Source: Terriglobia bacterium (lineage in GTDB: Bacteria > Acidobacteriota > Terriglobia > Acidiferrales > UBA7541). Taken from it: a DNA stretch of 34,395 nucleotides. The translations under genes and the position numbers were made by a program. Positions 24,569 through 33,648 of this stretch are shown piece after piece. Under the pieces are notes generated by a model. The model was not told the DNA's origin. It ran no database searches and saw only the letters and a program-made list of their open reading frames with translations. The number at the start of each line of letters is the position of its first letter. Position 1 is the stretch's first letter. The stretch lies in NCBI GenBank assembly GCA_020073485.1, contig JAIQFB010000037.1:1-34395 (forward strand), given 5' to 3'.

Positions 24569-25329
24569 CGCACGGCCACCGTATCCTGCTCGATCGGAAT
24601 CAGACGATCCGCAAGCGTTCCCGTAAACACGTCCAGGAAGCTCGACAGTTGTTTCGATGCTGCCCGGCAATCGCGCGCCAGGGCCATCAGGCCGGGCAAA
24701 CCGAACGGGCGGCGAAGCACCTGGGCGATGACCCCGGCGGTGCGAATCTGGCCGCGGTCGTCGCGCACGCTGTCAAAATCATAGGGCATGTCGAACTCGG
24801 CGGTGTCGCTGATGGCGCGCACGGCCAGAGCCGGCACGCCATAGCGCGCCGCTTCCGCCAGAATCGTGTAGCTTTCCATTTCCACGGCTTCCGCCTGGCT
24901 TCCCAGAACCCGCTTGTCTTCCGCTCGAGCCACCATCGTTCTCGATGTCGCAAAACGCTCGACCTGGCGCGCACCGCAATCCAAGGCAGTCGAAAGCAAT
25001 TCGCGATGGCTGGCCACGGCCACCGGTTCGCCCACTTCGCTCACCAGGCGCGCCGCCAAAATATCTCCGGGGTGATACGTGCTTCTCAAGGCGCCGGCCA
25101 ACCCGGTCGATATGCAAATATCGGGCCTGGACGGAAGTACCTGCCGCATCGCTTCCAACGCATAGGATTGTCCCATGCCGGTAAGAACGGCGCGGATCCG
25201 GGCCCCGCCCAGTTGGCATTCGAAGACAGGCAATTGCCCGGGCAGACGCATGAAATTCCTGCGCCTCTGCCAAGGCGAAAATTCCGCCTGAACCGCAAAT
25301 GTCACCAGTATGTTCATGGCCTCCGACAC
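24565..25329 (-). CDS. hpnG: HpnG, adenosylhopane nucleosidase/phosphorylase
   Basis: About 254 residues, nucleoside phosphorylase family. In hopanoid synthesis HpnG removes adenine from adenosylhopane, giving (phospho)ribosylhopane. Seen: LVTFAVQAEFSPW at the start, ISTGLAGALRSTYHPGDI (phosphate/ribose pocket), AEAVEMESYTILAEAA (the MES ribose-binding motif) and AVRAISDTAEFDMP. The frame begins at GTG 25329; ATG 25317 (giving MNILVTF) is the more usual N-terminus but has GGAGG only 2 bases upstream, so the start is undecided. It follows hpnA with 4 bases between. Confidence 0.9.
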   Translation of the reverse strand: MSEAMNILVTFAVQAEFSPWQRRRNFMRLPGQLPVFECQLGGARIRAVLTGMGQSYALEAMRQVLPSRPDICISTGLAGALRSTYHPGDILAARLVSEVGEPVAVASHRELLSTALDCGARQVERFATSRTMVARAEDKRVLGSQAEAVEMESYTILAEAARYGVPALAVRAISDTAEFDMPYDFDSVRDDRGQIRTAGVIAQVLRRPFGLPGLMALARDCRAASKQLSSFLDVFTGTLADRLIPIEQDTVAVR

Positions 25330-25333
25330 TCAA

Positions 25334-26359
25334 CTACGCCGCACGAGCGCGTACAGCAGGTTGCGCTCCCCTGGCGGCGATATATCCGTTCGATTCATAC
25401 CAGCGCGCGGCGCGTTCCACCGCGGCTTCGATCGGTCCAGCAACAAATCCAAGCTCCCGCCCGGCCCTGGACGCGTCCACGAACATTTTGTGCCGCGCCA
25501 TGCGCACGCCTTCCAGCGGAATCCTCGGCTCGCGCCCGAGCACCCGCGACACCGCCGTATCCACGCACCCTGCAGCATAGGCCAAGGCGTGGGGAAATTT
25601 CCATTGCGGCGCGCGCCGTCCGGTAATCCCGGCCAGAATGTCGAGCATACCCTTCAGCGTCAGGTTCACGCCCCCCAGGATATACCTTTCGCCGATGCGG
25701 CCGCGTTCGGCGGCAAGCAAATGGCCGCGCGCACAATCTTCCACCGGAACAAAGTTCAGGCCCGTATCCACGTAACCCGGCATGCGCCCGTTCATAAAAT
25801 CGACGATGATCTTTCCGGTCGGCGTTGGTTTCCAGTCTCCCGGGCCCACAGGGGTCGTCGGATTGACGATGACGACCGGCATTCCCGCTTCGGCGGCGCG
25901 CAAGGCGCACTGCTCGGCCATGAATTTCGAGCGCTTGTAATGGCCAATCATTTCGTCGACCGAAGACCGAGTCGCTTCGTTTGGCAATTCTCCTTCGCGT
26001 GGCACCGCGATCGTCGCCACGGTACTGGTGTACACAAACTTTTCCACTCCGGCGCGCCGCGCGGCATCCAGCAGATTCCGAGTACCGGTCACATTCGATT
26101 CGTAAATCTCCCGCGGGTCGCGCGCCCACAACCTGTAATCGGCCGCTACATGATAGATGCGCGTAACACCCGCCAAGGCACGTTCCAGCGAGGCCGCATC
26201 CCGCAAATCCCCCGTGCAGCGCTCTGCCCCCAGACCTTCCAGCGCGCGAACGTCGCTAGACGCACGCGCCAGTATGCGCACACCTTCTCCGCGTTCAACC
26301 AGTTGGCGGGCAACGTGGCTTCCCAGGAAGCCCGTCGCGCCTGTAACCAGCGTCTTCAT
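25334..26359 (-). CDS. hpnA: HpnA, hopanoid-associated sugar epimerase-type protein
   Basis: 341 residues, extended short-chain dehydrogenase family. N-terminal NAD(P) motif VTGATGFLGSHVARQL (about 4-19), IYHVAADYRLWARDP (the HVAADYRLW segment is characteristic of HpnA), VYTSTVATIA, and active-site Tyr-x-x-x-Lys at YKRSK (about 146). Precise reaction is not established, though its position is conserved with hpnG/hpnH. It overlaps hpnH by 4 bases (ATGA) and precedes hpnG by 4 bases. Confidence 0.93.
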   Translation of the reverse strand: MKTLVTGATGFLGSHVARQLVERGEGVRILARASSDVRALEGLGAERCTGDLRDAASLERALAGVTRIYHVAADYRLWARDPREIYESNVTGTRNLLDAARRAGVEKFVYTSTVATIAVPREGELPNEATRSSVDEMIGHYKRSKFMAEQCALRAAEAGMPVVIVNPTTPVGPGDWKPTPTGKIIVDFMNGRMPGYVDTGLNFVPVEDCARGHLLAAERGRIGERYILGGVNLTLKGMLDILAGITGRRAPQWKFPHALAYAAGCVDTAVSRVLGREPRIPLEGVRMARHKMFVDASRAGRELGFVAGPIEAAVERAARWYESNGYIAARGAQPAVRARAA

Positions 26360-27495
26360 AGCACCCGTAATCTGCCGTCCGAAGAAACCAAGTCGGCATT
26401 CGATGGCGGCGGAGGCATGAGCGTGGTTCCTCCTCCATTAGAGCCGCTGGTCGGCTTGTAGGTGCCGGCTTTTTCGGGGTGGCCGCCCATCTTTCCGGAA
26501 AGCTGCCACTTCAGCATGGTCCAGGTATCGCCCAGATTCCTTTTCGCGCCTAGCACCGGCGTGGTCTCAAATCCCACGTGCATCATGCAGTCGGCGCAGC
26601 GGGGGTCGTTGCCCGGGCCATAATTTTCCCACGGGGTTTGCTCTACCATCTCGCGGTAGGAATTGTAATGGTTGTCGGTGATGACGTAGCAGGGGCCCTT
26701 CCAGCCGCGCGGATTGTACGTGGGAGTGCCCCACGCGGTGCACTCCAGTTCGCGTTCGCCACGCAGAAAATCGAGATAAATGGGCGAAACCATGAGGTTG
26801 TGCTTATCGAGCAGTGACACCGCCGCGCGGAACTTCTCGCGAATGTCCGCGCGCGACATGAAAATGTCCGTGGTCTGCACCGCGGCGTAACCATAGGCCG
26901 GCGCCAGCATGAATCCATCCACACCCAGCGTATCCAGGTAAGCGTACAGGTCGGAAATTTCGCTGAGGTCGGTTTCCTTGTAGATCGTGGTATTTGAGCA
27001 AACCAGGAACCCGGCGGCCTTGGCGGCCTTGATTCCCTCGATGGCTTCGCGAAACACGCCGTCCCGCTCGACGCAAAGATCGTGCGTGCGCTCCATTCCA
27101 TCTAGGTGGACGTTGAAAAAGAAGCTGGAGGTCGGCTTGAACTCGTGCAGCCGCTTGCGGATAAACATGCCGTTGGTGCATAGAATAATGTGGCGGCCGC
27201 GGTCCAGAATTTCCTTCGAGAGCCGGCCGATTTCCGGATAGATCATGGGCTCGCCGCCGCAGATCGAGACGACCGGAGCTCCGCAATCATCCGACGCCGC
27301 CAGGCACTGCTCCACGGTCATAACTTCGTTGATCGTGGATTTGTACTCGCGGATGCGGCCGCATCCCGTGCACGTCAGGTTGCACGCGTGCAGCGGCTCC
27401 AGCATCATCACCATCGGAAACTTCTTCGCGCCGCGAAAGCGCTGTGTCGCCACGTACTTTGCCAGGTTCGCGGTCATCTTTAGCGGATATCTCAA
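26356..27495 (-). CDS. hpnH: HpnH, radical SAM adenosylhopane synthase
   Basis: 379 residues. Attaches the 5'-deoxyadenosyl group to diploptene to give adenosylhopane, the first step of side-chain formation. The radical SAM cysteines are CNLTCTGC (about 34-41), followed by VVSICGGEPMIYPEIG (GGEP motif) and a C-terminal cysteine group (DPRCADCMMHVGFE). The N-terminus reads RYPLKMTANLAKY, as expected for the family. TTG 27495 is supported by TAGGAG 7 bases upstream, which itself overlaps the shc stop; a second ATG lies 18 bases in. A Gly/Pro-rich tail of about 40 residues after AGTYKPTSG is extra to the core fold. Coupled to hpnA. Confidence 0.94.
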   Translation of the reverse strand: MRYPLKMTANLAKYVATQRFRGAKKFPMVMMLEPLHACNLTCTGCGRIREYKSTINEVMTVEQCLAASDDCGAPVVSICGGEPMIYPEIGRLSKEILDRGRHIILCTNGMFIRKRLHEFKPTSSFFFNVHLDGMERTHDLCVERDGVFREAIEGIKAAKAAGFLVCSNTTIYKETDLSEISDLYAYLDTLGVDGFMLAPAYGYAAVQTTDIFMSRADIREKFRAAVSLLDKHNLMVSPIYLDFLRGERELECTAWGTPTYNPRGWKGPCYVITDNHYNSYREMVEQTPWENYGPGNDPRCADCMMHVGFETTPVLGAKRNLGDTWTMLKWQLSGKMGGHPEKAGTYKPTSGSNGGGTTLMPPPPSNADLVSSDGRLRVL

Positions 27496-27504
27496 TTCAC
27501 TCTC

Positions 27505-29514
27505 CTAAGCGTTCTGCCGCTCGAGCTGCTCGGGCCGCAATTGCAGCCCGCAGAACTGGACGGTCCGGTTCTTCGTGTTGCGGTACCGCGCAAGCGCGTA
27601 CAAGGGAAAATAGTTCCGGTACAAATGATATTTCAAATAAAACACGCACGGAAATCCCGTGCCGGTAAATTCGTTTTCGGACCAGGAGCCGTTGGCCTCC
27701 TGCTGCTCGACCAGATGGTTCACCGCCCGGCCAATGGCCGGATCGTCGGCATCGCTGGCTGCCAGCAATCCGATCAGTCCCCAGGCCGTCTGCGACGCCG
27801 TGCTGGCGCCCTTGCCCTTCAGCGCGGGATCGTAATAAGACGCGATGGATTCACCAAATCCGCCATCGGGATTTTGCACCGCGCGTAGCCATCCCACCGC
27901 TCGCTGGCAGTACTGTTGGGCCGTCAACGCCACCGTTTCCAGCGCGCGCAGCACGCCGCTGGTTCCATACACGTAATTGACTCCCCAGCGCCCGAACCAC
28001 GGCCCTTCCGCGGTCTGATCTCTCAACAGGAACTGCACCGCCCGCCGGATCACCGGATGACTTGCCGGCCATCCATAACGCCCCAAACATTCCACGACGC
28101 GCGCCGTAACGTCCGCGGTCGAAGGATCGATCATCGCGTTGTGGTCGGCAAACGGAATATGGCACAGAAAATGGCGGTCGTTATTATGGTCGAATGCGCC
28201 CCAGCCCCCGTCGCGGTTCTGCATGGCCAGCAGCCATTCCAGGCCCCGCCGCGTGGCGGCTTCCATGCGCGGCTTGTCCGGATAATCCACGCGCTGCAGC
28301 GCCATCAGGACGAATGCGGTATCGTCCACGTCCGGATAAAAATCGTTGCGGAACTCAAACGCCCAGCCCCCCGGCATCACACCCGGAGTCTTGATCATCC
28401 AATCGCCCGGACCGACAATCTGGTTTTCCAGCAGCCAATCCGCTGCCTGCACTAGGGCCGGATGATCGGGCGGCAACCCCGCTTCTTCCAGAGCCACCAT
28501 GGCGATGGCCGTGTCCCAGACCGGCGAAACGCATGGCTGTACGCGGATGGTATCTCCCTGCTCGATCTCGAAGCGCGAAAATTCCCCGATCTCACGAGCC
28601 GTGAGCGGATCGTCCGGCGAATGGCCCAGCGCCAGAAGTGCAAAAATCGAGTTCATCATGGCCGGATAGATTGCGGCGAGTCCCTCTGTACGCTCCAGGT
28701 GCTCCAGCATCCACACGCGCGCCTGGCGCAGCGCCCGCTGCCGCAAAGGCTTCCAGGGCACGCGTTCGTACAGCTTGAGGCCGCGGTCCAGGGCCACAAA
28801 GAAATTCCGCCAGCTGAACAACTGCTTGTCCCATTCCAGGCCGAGCGCCTTGCGCGAAGGATCCCGGTATAACGTTTCCACGGAAATGCCGTCCGGAACG
28901 CTGAAACGTGGTTTGTGCGCGTATAGAATCGTCAGTGGAATCACGATCCCGCGCGTCCATGAGGACATTTCGTAAATATTGATCGCGAACCAATTCGGGA
29001 GGAGCATCAATTCAGGCGGGACCGCCGGAACCATGTCCCAGCCCACCGCGCCTACCAGGGCCAGGTACAGCCGCGTGTACGAATTCGAGGCTTCCAGCCC
29101 GCCTAATTCATGAATGCGCGTGCGGGCGCGAAGCAGGGCCTCGGAATCGGCCGGGTCGCCCGCCAGCCGCAACGCCACGTACGCCTTGATCGTGGCATTC
29201 AACTCGGACGGCCCGCCGAAATAAATATTCCAGCCGCCATCTTCCAGCTGCCGCCGGCGCACGTAATTCGCAAGTTTGGCAATGCGGTCGGGCCGCGCCT
29301 TGCCGATCACGTGCAGATAAAAAATGTAATCGGATTCCAGCGTTGTGTCCGCTTCCAGCTCACCCAGCCAATATCCCTCAGATGCCTGCAGGGAAAGGAG
29401 ATAATTCGCGCCGCGATCTATCGCCTCAGAAAGGCGCTCGGCAAGGATCGGAAAAACGCCCGAAGGTCGGGCGCCGCCGGACTCTTCAAATTGTACGCGC
29501 GTTCCTAATGCCAT
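27505..29514 (-). CDS. shc: squalene-hopene cyclase
   Basis: About 669 residues, the usual length. Cyclises squalene to hopene/hopanol at the cytoplasmic membrane. The catalytic DVDDTAF (DXDD) lies near residue 400; many QW repeats are visible, e.g. QASEGYWLGEL, QLEDGGWNIYFGG, QNRDGGWGAFDHNND, DQTAEGPWFGRW, QNPDGGFGESIASY and QQEANGSWSENEFTGTGFP. ATG 29514 is chosen; GTG 29529 is an alternative, both behind GAGG. First gene of the hopanoid unit, separated by 9 bases from hpnH and by about 260 bp from lpxD upstream. No strong promoter was identified in that gap. Confidence 0.96.
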   Translation of the reverse strand: MALGTRVQFEESGGARPSGVFPILAERLSEAIDRGANYLLSLQASEGYWLGELEADTTLESDYIFYLHVIGKARPDRIAKLANYVRRRQLEDGGWNIYFGGPSELNATIKAYVALRLAGDPADSEALLRARTRIHELGGLEASNSYTRLYLALVGAVGWDMVPAVPPELMLLPNWFAINIYEMSSWTRGIVIPLTILYAHKPRFSVPDGISVETLYRDPSRKALGLEWDKQLFSWRNFFVALDRGLKLYERVPWKPLRQRALRQARVWMLEHLERTEGLAAIYPAMMNSIFALLALGHSPDDPLTAREIGEFSRFEIEQGDTIRVQPCVSPVWDTAIAMVALEEAGLPPDHPALVQAADWLLENQIVGPGDWMIKTPGVMPGGWAFEFRNDFYPDVDDTAFVLMALQRVDYPDKPRMEAATRRGLEWLLAMQNRDGGWGAFDHNNDRHFLCHIPFADHNAMIDPSTADVTARVVECLGRYGWPASHPVIRRAVQFLLRDQTAEGPWFGRWGVNYVYGTSGVLRALETVALTAQQYCQRAVGWLRAVQNPDGGFGESIASYYDPALKGKGASTASQTAWGLIGLLAASDADDPAIGRAVNHLVEQQEANGSWSENEFTGTGFPCVFYLKYHLYRNYFPLYALARYRNTKNRTVQFCGLQLRPEQLERQNA

Positions 29515-29772
29515 GGCTTGTGCCCACACCTCAAACTTATGTGATGCAGTTCCACCCAGGAACGATCATTTGAATACACCAAATCTTGCGCCCTCAGTGA
29601 GGTAAATTTTTCCTTGGGATTTCTATCTCATCTGCCCGGATAGACGAATCCATCCGCCCCAAGCTTGCACACCTAGAACCCCCGATGTCTATTATCTTCA
29701 GTATTTAAACGCGGGTCAACAGGGATTGCGTCCGGTGTCAAATAAGTAGATAGCTTCTTTCTTTTCAATTCT

Positions 29773-30807
29773 TCAGCGGCCCCCGGCGCTGCCCGATTCG
29801 TGGCCCTTTTCGAGCTTTTCAATCCGTTTGGCAAGTTCCGGCAAGCGGCTGAACCAGGCAAACTGCTGCTTGAATTTGTCCAGCGGCCGTGCCGGAGTCC
29901 CCCAAACGATTTGCCCGCTGCGAACAATTTTCCCCGGCAGGATCCCTGCCTGCCCGCCGATGATGGCGCCGTCTTCGACCACGCAATGATCGCCCAAGCC
30001 GGCCTGCCCGCCGAAGGCAACGTCACACCCGATGACAACCGATCCGGAAATGCCCGTCTGGGCGGCGATGACCGTGTTTGTTCCAATGTGGACATTGTGG
30101 GCAATGTGGACGAGGTTGTCCAATTTTGAACCTGCGCCGATTTCCGTCCGATCGAGCGATCCGCGGTCGATGGTCGTATTCGCGCCGATTTCCACGTCAT
30201 CATGGATTTCCACTTCCCCAACCTGTGGAAATTTCCAGCGTTTTCCTTCCGATTGCACGTATCCAAACCCGTCCGAACCGATCACCGCCCCAGAATGCAG
30301 GACCACGCGGTTCGCCAGCCGCGCCCCGGCGTAGAGCGTCACGCGCGGATACAGCCTGCAGCGTTCTCCAATCGTGGCGCCCCGGCCCACGAAACAGAAT
30401 GCGCCGATTTCGGTGCCCGCGCCGATTTTCGCTCCGTCTTCGATCACCGCATAGGGACCCACGGCGACCCCATCGGCAAGCTTCGCGTTGGGAGAAATCA
30501 CCGCAGTCGGGTGAATTCCCATCGCAATGGGTGCCGCAGGCATGAGCCATTCCGCCGCGCGGGCAAAGGCCAGTTTCGGATTCTCGGCGCGCAACAGCGT
30601 TTTCCCCGCGAGCGCGAGGCCGGGCGGAATCACCACGCACTGGGCCGCCGAGGCTGCGGCCCGCTCCAGATGTTTGGAAGCATCCACATAGATCAAGTCC
30701 GAGGCGCGCGCCGATGCGGGCGCGGCAACGCCGGAGATCTGCGCCGCACCTTCTCCTTCCATCGTGCAGCCCAGAAATTGCGCGAGTTCGCTTGCCGTGC
30801 GTGTCAT
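29773..30807 (-). CDS. lpxD: LpxD, UDP-3-O-(3-hydroxyacyl)glucosamine N-acyltransferase
   Basis: 344 residues. Adds the N-linked hydroxyacyl chain in lipid A synthesis; indicates an LPS-type outer membrane. N-terminal uridine-binding domain (SELAQFLGC..., [15 protein letters not shown]), then a left-handed beta-helix of hexapeptide repeats (about 100-290: [25 protein letters not shown] and so on), catalytic His in [14 protein letters not shown] (about 235), and a C-terminal helix ([17 protein letters not shown]). ATG 30807 is taken since AAGGAG stands 10 bases upstream; the frame is open to 30879 without homology. It lies 37 bp behind the LpxL-like gene. Confidence 0.95.
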   Translation of the reverse strand: MTRTASELAQFLGCTMEGEGAAQISGVAAPASARASDLIYVDASKHLERAAASAAQCVVIPPGLALAGKTLLRAENPKLAFARAAEWLMPAAPIAMGIHPTAVISPNAKLADGVAVGPYAVIEDGAKIGAGTEIGAFCFVGRGATIGERCRLYPRVTLYAGARLANRVVLHSGAVIGSDGFGYVQSEGKRWKFPQVGEVEIHDDVEIGANTTIDRGSLDRTEIGAGSKLDNLVHIAHNVHIGTNTVIAAQTGISGSVVIGCDVAFGGQAGLGDHCVVEDGAIIGGQAGILPGKIVRSGQIVWGTPARPLDKFKQQFAWFSRLPELAKRIEKLEKGHESGSAGGR

Positions 30808-30844
30808 AGCGCGCTTCTCCTTTATGGAACGCTTCCCCATACTT

Positions 30845-31756
30845 TTATTTTGGGGAGGGATAGGCCTGTGATTCCCCAAGCGGGCGGGATTTCCACCGGC
30901 GGTGCAGCCAGAGCCATTGGTCCGGGTAGCGGCGCACGTAATTTTCGATCATGCGCGTGAACTGCTGGGTATTTTCCCGGATGTCCGTGGCGTCGTCGCC
31001 GCTACGGGTCAATGACACCGCAGGCTCGAAGCACAGCCTGTATTTTCGCAGCGCCGCGTCCCAGTGCAGAAAACCGGGAACGACGGCTGCGTCGGTGTGC
31101 AACGCAAACCGCGCCAGGCCTGCCGTGGTGCAGGCCGGGATGCCGAAAAAGTCGACGAACACGCCCTCCGTGTGCAGGGTATTGTGATCGGCCAGGATTC
31201 CCACCGTGCCGCCCTCGCCCAGCACCTTCAGCACCGCTCGCGCCGATTGATTTTTTTCAATGGGCAAATTTCCACTCAGGCAGCGGTATTTCGTGATCAG
31301 CGCGTCCACCAGTGCGTTATCAACCGGCCGCACCAGGAAATGCAGCGGGTGGCCGAACAGCGCCTGCGCGAACGGCGCAACTTCCCACGCGCTCATGTGG
31401 CCTGTGAGAAACAGAACTCCTTTGCCACGTGCTTGTGCCGACGCGAAATTCTCAAACCCGTCCAATAGAACGATGTGCTCGATATTCTGTTTCGTATATT
31501 TCGGAAAATGGGCAAATTCCGCCGCCATCCATCCCAACTGCCGCACCATTCCGCGGATGGCCGCGCGGCGCTGCTTCTTGTTCCAGTCTGGAAAGGCCAG
31601 ACGCAGGTTTTCCGCGGCCGCGCGCCGCAATCCTAGCCGAAGCCACAGGAGAAAAGCGGCCATGCCCGCGCCCGCAAATCTCGCAATGGGCCGCGGCATC
31701 GCGCCAAGCATCTTGAGCAGCAGCCACGCCGCCGTGTATTCCGCACGTTCTCGCAC
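30845..31756 (-). CDS. LpxL/HtrB-family lysophospholipid (lipid A) acyltransferase
   Basis: About 303 residues. Hydrophobic N-terminal anchor ([23 protein letters not shown]), [11 protein letters not shown] (typical of the family), catalytic HX4E in [11 protein letters not shown] (about 128-133), [13 protein letters not shown] and [20 protein letters not shown] (equivalent to the D-Q conserved block), and a C-terminal [13 protein letters not shown] as in LpxL. Probably adds a secondary acyl chain to lipid A. The start is uncertain: GTG 31756 fits the fold but a perfect TATAAT (31768-31763) lies 6 bases upstream, which would make the message leaderless. A longer frame to 31924 runs through repeat sequence and is unlikely. 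Confidence 0.85.
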   Translation of the reverse strand: MRERAEYTAAWLLLKMLGAMPRPIARFAGAGMAAFLLWLRLGLRRAAAENLRLAFPDWNKKQRRAAIRGMVRQLGWMAAEFAHFPKYTKQNIEHIVLLDGFENFASAQARGKGVLFLTGHMSAWEVAPFAQALFGHPLHFLVRPVDNALVDALITKYRCLSGNLPIEKNQSARAVLKVLGEGGTVGILADHNTLHTEGVFVDFFGIPACTTAGLARFALHTDAAVVPGFLHWDAALRKYRLCFEPAVSLTRSGDDATDIRENTQQFTRMIENYVRRYPDQWLWLHRRWKSRPLGESQAYPSPK

Positions 31757-31775
31757 CCGGGGATTATAACGGGTG

Positions 31776-31861
31776 CGGGCTCTACTTTTACGCTGAACGT
31801 TTGATGTGAAGTGCGGAGCCCGCATCGTAAAAGACCGGGCTCTACTTTTGTGCTGAACGTT
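31776..31861. repeat. direct repeat pair with the core CGGGCTCTACTTTT
   Basis: Two copies, 31776-31801 and 31836-31861, spaced 60 bp, share CGGGCTCTACTTTT and GCTGAACGTT with 2 differing bases between. An inverted partial copy (AGCCCGCATCGTAAAAG) lies between them at about 31816-31832, so the block can also fold on itself. Non-coding. Confidence 0.75.
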
Positions 31862-31862
31862 C

Positions 31863-31941
31863 TTGTAGGACAGGCACTCTTGCCTGTCCGCGTGAACCCC
31901 GCCGAGGTTGCGATGGACAGGCAAGAGTGCCTGTCCTACAA
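31863..31941. repeat. perfect 27-bp inverted repeat
   Basis: The arms 31863-31889 and 31915-31941 are exact reverse complements around a 25-base spacer; each arm also contains an internal smaller palindrome (GGACAGGCA...TGCCTGTCC). It stands between divergent genes (acyltransferase and glycosyltransferase), so it is not a shared terminator. The form suggests a mobile intergenic repeat of MITE/REP type. No flanking target duplication was evident to me. Confidence 0.85.
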
Positions 31942-32011
31942 AACAAACTGATCAACCCGTTTTTTCGCCGCGCTACTGAAAACTCCCGCCGCCAGTGCTA
32001 GACTCACTCGC

Positions 32012-33643
32012 TTGGATTCTTCCGCCCCAATTCGTTCGCGCGCCGCCGAGGAAGGCGATTTCCAGATTCCCCTCTGGAGCATTCCCTTTATTCTCATCGT
32101 TCTCTACGTGTGCTTGTTCAGCGGCCTCGGCGCGCTGGGGCTTGTCGGCCCCGATGAACCCCGTTACGCCGCGATTGCCCGGGCCATGGCCGAAACGCAC
32201 GACTGGGTCACGCCGCGGTTGTGGGGCACGCCGTGGTTTGAGAAACCTGTGCTCTATTACTGGGCTGCAGGAATTTCCATGCGCCTGTTTGGCGTCAGCG
32301 AATTCGCCGCGCGTCTGCCGTCGGCGCTGGCCGCACTCCTTGCCGTTTTAGTCGTGGCGTGGACCGCGCTGCGATCATTCGGCGTGCGCGCCGCGTGGTT
32401 TTCGCTGCTGATGCTGCCCACGTCGGTCGCTATGGTCGGTTTCTCGCGCGCTGCAAGTCCCGATATGCTGTTTGCCGGCCTGCTGACCGCCGCAATGGCC
32501 GTCGCCGTCGAAATTTTGCAAAAGCCGCGTCCCGGCCCGATTTTGCGCATCGCATTCGGAATTTTTCTCGGCGCCGCTGTGCTCGCGAAAGGTCCGGCCG
32601 CCGTAATCCTTGCCGGCGGCGCGACGCTGCTTTGGGCCGCTCTCTCCCGCCAGTGGCACGCGCCGTTTCGATTCCTGCATCCGTTGATCTTCGTAGTTTT
32701 CTGCGCCGTAGCGTTGCCCTGGTATGTCCTGTGCGCGCTGCGCAATCCCGATTTCTTGCGGGTCTTCATTCTGCAGCACAATTTTGAGCGCTATCTTTCT
32801 CCCATCTTCGAGCACCGCCAGCCATTTTGGTTTTATGCGCCGATTCTTTGCGTGGCGACCATGCCCTGGATTTTCGTTCTCGTCCGCGCCTCTTATCTGA
32901 GGCGGAGCCAGGAGGAATGGTCGCGTTCCCCGTTGCTTTTCTCTTTATGCTGGGCTGTCTTCCCGCTTCTTTTCTTCAGCTTTTCGCAATCCAAGCTGCC
33001 CGGCTACATCCTTCCGGCGATTCCTCCGCTGTTTCTTTTCATGAGCGGCGCGATGCAGCGCCTGTTTGCATCGAGCAACCGGGGAGCCGCCGTGTTGACC
33101 GGAATCACTGGAGCGATGTTCACCGCCTGTGCCATTTTTGCTGGAAAAGCTCTGCTCCGGACCGCCAATACATTCAATATTTCCAATTCCCGATCGATTG
33201 CACTGCTGGCTATTCTAGGAGTGGGCGGATTGATTGCAGTCGTATTCAGCACGCGAAAACGTCCCATGTCCGGGATTACCGCACTGGTTCTGGTCGTGGT
33301 TGCTGCTCTAGTTTTTCTGAATTCTGGCATTCTGCCGGCCACCGACGCGCGCATTTCCGCGCGCGCCGCCGCGAACGACGCCCTTCGGTTGGACCTTGCC
33401 GGCAAGAATATCGCGGTCTACGGCCTCAAGAGAGATTGGAACTACGGACTGAGTTACTACTTCAGGCGTGAGCTGCCGGAATGGACGCCCGGCAAACAAC
33501 TGCCGGAATGGCTGTTCACTTCAGACAAGAACTGCGCGGAACTCGAGCGGCAAAGGGACCGCATCCGTGAGGCGAGCCGCGCGGGCGCTCCGTTCGCCGT
33601 GCTGCTTCACATCTTGCCGGACGTTCCCAACGCGCCGCAATGA
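32012..33643 (+). CDS. ArnT/PMT-family (GT39-like) membrane glycosyltransferase
   Basis: 543 residues with about 10-12 membrane segments. After the first (IPLWSIPFILIVLYVCLFSG) comes GPDEPRYAAIARAM, the conserved acidic periplasmic-loop motif of ArnT-type enzymes, then TPRLWGTPWFEKPVLYYWAA, also diagnostic. It probably transfers a sugar from a polyprenyl-phosphate donor to lipid A or another envelope target on the periplasmic face. The C-terminal soluble region (AVYGLKRDWNYGLSYYF) matches the usual tail domain. The start is TTG 32012; no ATG or GTG and no ribosome site is seen nearby, so the start is tentative. Only 5 bp separate its stop from the stop of the convergent hydrolase. Confidence 0.88.
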   Translation: MDSSAPIRSRAAEEGDFQIPLWSIPFILIVLYVCLFSGLGALGLVGPDEPRYAAIARAMAETHDWVTPRLWGTPWFEKPVLYYWAAGISMRLFGVSEFAARLPSALAALLAVLVVAWTALRSFGVRAAWFSLLMLPTSVAMVGFSRAASPDMLFAGLLTAAMAVAVEILQKPRPGPILRIAFGIFLGAAVLAKGPAAVILAGGATLLWAALSRQWHAPFRFLHPLIFVVFCAVALPWYVLCALRNPDFLRVFILQHNFERYLSPIFEHRQPFWFYAPILCVATMPWIFVLVRASYLRRSQEEWSRSPLLFSLCWAVFPLLFFSFSQSKLPGYILPAIPPLFLFMSGAMQRLFASSNRGAAVLTGITGAMFTACAIFAGKALLRTANTFNISNSRSIALLAILGVGGLIAVVFSTRKRPMSGITALVLVVVAALVFLNSGILPATDARISARAAANDALRLDLAGKNIAVYGLKRDWNYGLSYYFRRELPEWTPGKQLPEWLFTSDKNCAELERQRDRIREASRAGAPFAVLLHILPDVPNAPQ

Positions 33644-33648
33644 AAGCG

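Noticed and set aside
24649-26461. Long plus-strand frames antisense to hpnG and hpnA
   Set aside because: Rich in Arg/His/Pro with no family likeness; the minus-strand genes are certain.
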